DNA from: Straminergon stramineum
Lineage: Eukaryota > Streptophyta > Bryopsida > Hypnales > Calliergonaceae
DNA: 64,000 bases
Direction of reading: 5' to 3'
NCBI GenBank assembly: GCA_963920665.1
Contig: OY987265.1
Span: forward strand, 20,961,001-21,025,000
A model generated the notes under the pieces. That model searched no databases. It worked only from the letters and a program-made list of their open reading frames with translations, and was not told the origin of the DNA. Positions 62,456-64,000 of this stretch are shown here, piece by piece. Numbering within the stretch: the stretch's first letter is position 1; the number at the start of each line of letters is the position of its first letter. The position numbers and the translations under genes were made by a program.

Positions 62456-63450
62456 AAACAGCGAATAAGTTACCGGTCCGTCTTATCCGAGATTAGTTTC
62501 AAATATCAATCCCAATGAACGGAGCTCCGGCAACTGAACTTCGTTTCCATTAAACTTAGATTGATTCCCTCCGTCTGCGTACAGTACTGAATAAGAAACC
62601 AAATCCGCCCCAAATGAATCACCGGCTTGACGTTAACATCAGCAGCAGCAGCAGCAGCAGCAAGAGCTCCAGTTAAGATTAGCATTTTCTAAATTCAACA
62701 GCCACCCTAAATCCTGGAATTTTATTCCAAGATCCCGAAGAATCAAATCGTCCCTATTAATAAAAAAGAAACAAAGACTCTTGATCAGAATCATCAGATC
62801 AGCCGGTCTGGTTGGCTTTCTTATCCAATAACTCCGTTCTCCGGATTCCCAGTCCTTGTTGTGTTTTATTGTCTGGCCGCATCCACACAAATGGAAACCT
62901 CAAATTTGGGGAGCAACGGAGCATATCCATCTCGATTCCCAACCGCAGCACCGATTCTGGGTTTCACTATTTCAGTGATTCATCAGACAGTCCAGACTTA
63001 TTAAAATAACTTCCCTTGTTTGAGTTTGTTAACTTTCTTCCTTTGTTTCATGTTAACTTATGAAAAACAACTTTTGGAGGTTCCTTGTTCACCACTAAAA
63101 TTCCCTTGCGATGAAAGCCAGGATTTGGGCGATTTGATGTGCATGGGGAACCTCCGGGAGCGAAGGCGGACAGTACACCGCACCCCTTCCGTCTATATTT
63201 GCACGGAAAGCCAGATTGGGATGCATCTTTTTGCTTCAGAAAAAGCCGAGAGTCCAGTGCGTGCATTTCGGCAAGCAGGTTCCGGACGGGAGGAGCCGGC
63301 GCCACTTTCTTCGGGAGGACATGGTCGCCAGCAGAGACACTCAAATGCCGGGAGGAGAATTTTATACTCCGGAGGAAAACCCGCTTTGTAAAACATCCGG
63401 CATCCCCACCCGTCTTAACCCTTAAAGGACGGAGCTGGGCACCGTCGAAA
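62456..63450. other. GC-rich block, possible promoter or 5' exons of a gene
   Basis: GC and CpG content rise as at the other gene starts here. Overlapping ORFs on both strands (for example 63139-63486 plus and 63048-63344 minus) have no recognisable domain, and I cannot choose a strand. Confidence 0.35.
62640..62660 (+). repeat. (CAG)7 microsatellite
   Basis: Seven perfect CAG units, followed by CAAG. Confidence 0.95.
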
Positions 63451-63540
63451 CCAACCTTTTTGGTACAGTGTGAATCATATATTTAAAAATCACAAAAATC
63501 AAAAGCACTCATTAGAGGTCAAATTAGTGTGCAAGACCTT

Positions 63541-63627
63541 CCCTTTTCACACAAAATTCCAAGGATGAACATCTACACTTTTGTCTTACATGGAAGGATT
63601 CTTTGTCATCCATTGGATACTTAGTCT
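63541..63627 (-). repeat. Dispersed repeat family, copy 3
   Basis: The reverse complement matches 5891-5962 closely (AATGGATGAC, AGACAAAAGTGT, CATCCTTGGAATTTTGTG) with about 22 extra bases. Confidence 0.6.
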
Positions 63628-64000
63628 CTGTAACGGCATCATAGGGTTGAATGACATTTGGTGGTGGTCTAGGAGGCATCCTATGAAGGAATCAAAAATC
63701 TCCTTGAAGGGGGGGAATAGATCTTGCTCCTTCACCAAGGTTTCTGTAGTCAAAGGCATATGAAATCAATCAATGAACATAGCTTTGACTTTGAAGCCTA
63801 AATGAGGTGCTTGGCAAGCCTTATTCGTTGCTAAAGTGGAACTAATAGGTTGAAACATTCCAAAAGAAATCCTAAAGCCACTTTTCTTTTGTCAAAGATT
63901 CAATTGAAACCCAAGTCCTAAGGGCTTTGCTTGTCGCTTAAGGTTTAACCTTTATCAATCCTTACATAACAAGAAGAACCAACAAAGTCTTCGGAAAGCT
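63628..64000. other. No gene seen
   Basis: Moderately A+T-rich right edge of the window. A short plus ORF (63581-63763) begins inside the dispersed repeat and has no motif. Confidence 0.4.

Overview
The window looks like nuclear DNA of a land plant, most likely a bryophyte or other seed-free plant. Support: plant-type cytosolic ribosomal protein genes with GT-AG introns and telo-box (AAAACCCTA) promoters, long A+T-rich intergenic DNA, and a DUF7869-type gene of a kind I associate with mosses and other seed-free plants. The species cannot be fixed from the sequence alone.

Layout. 1-166 is the 3' end of an inverted eS17 copy. 6.4-7.5 kb (minus) is eS17 and 11.2-12.8 kb (plus) is eL43; the two are divergent. 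22.0-22.7 kb (plus) is a RING-finger E3 ligase gene with a TATA box. Between these lies A+T-rich DNA with a tRNA-derived SINE with target duplications (26.2 kb), short inverted-repeat elements, and minisatellites. 28.9-31.8 kb holds two consecutive kilobase-scale imperfect inverted repeats. 32.8-44.0 kb (minus) holds broken multi-exon genes: an unidentified fragment, an FCP1/NLI-type HAD phosphatase-like gene whose catalytic aspartates read as glutamates, and a very long chimeric gene with a ParB-like segment, a proline-rich linker and a coiled coil. 56.5-60.9 kb (plus) holds a three-exon DUF7869 gene.

Main result. A GC-rich palindrome, core TCAGACCGCGCGGTCTGA, recurs about 30 times and only in the 28.8-55.6 kb part. 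It occurs in four settings: about 16 copies at roughly 86-bp spacing in one intron of the ParB-like gene; four copies at roughly 86 bp with unrelated spacers in another intron of that gene; four copies inside its coding exon, all in the same codon phase and encoding D/N-Q-T-A/S-R-S-D; and five to six copies at exactly 60-bp spacing upstream of the DUF7869 gene. Only the palindrome is shared between arrays, so it behaves as the conserved or mobile unit. In-frame insertion recalls bacterial Rickettsia palindromic elements. A palindrome clustered in a gene with a ParB-like segment also raises a speculative ParB-parS-like link.

The broken genes keep frame over about 2,700 codons yet carry about 14 internal stops, nearly all TGA or TAG and at most one TAA. 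This is what C-to-T decay at methylated CG and CHG sites would produce. No tool was run: homology calls rest on motif recognition by eye.
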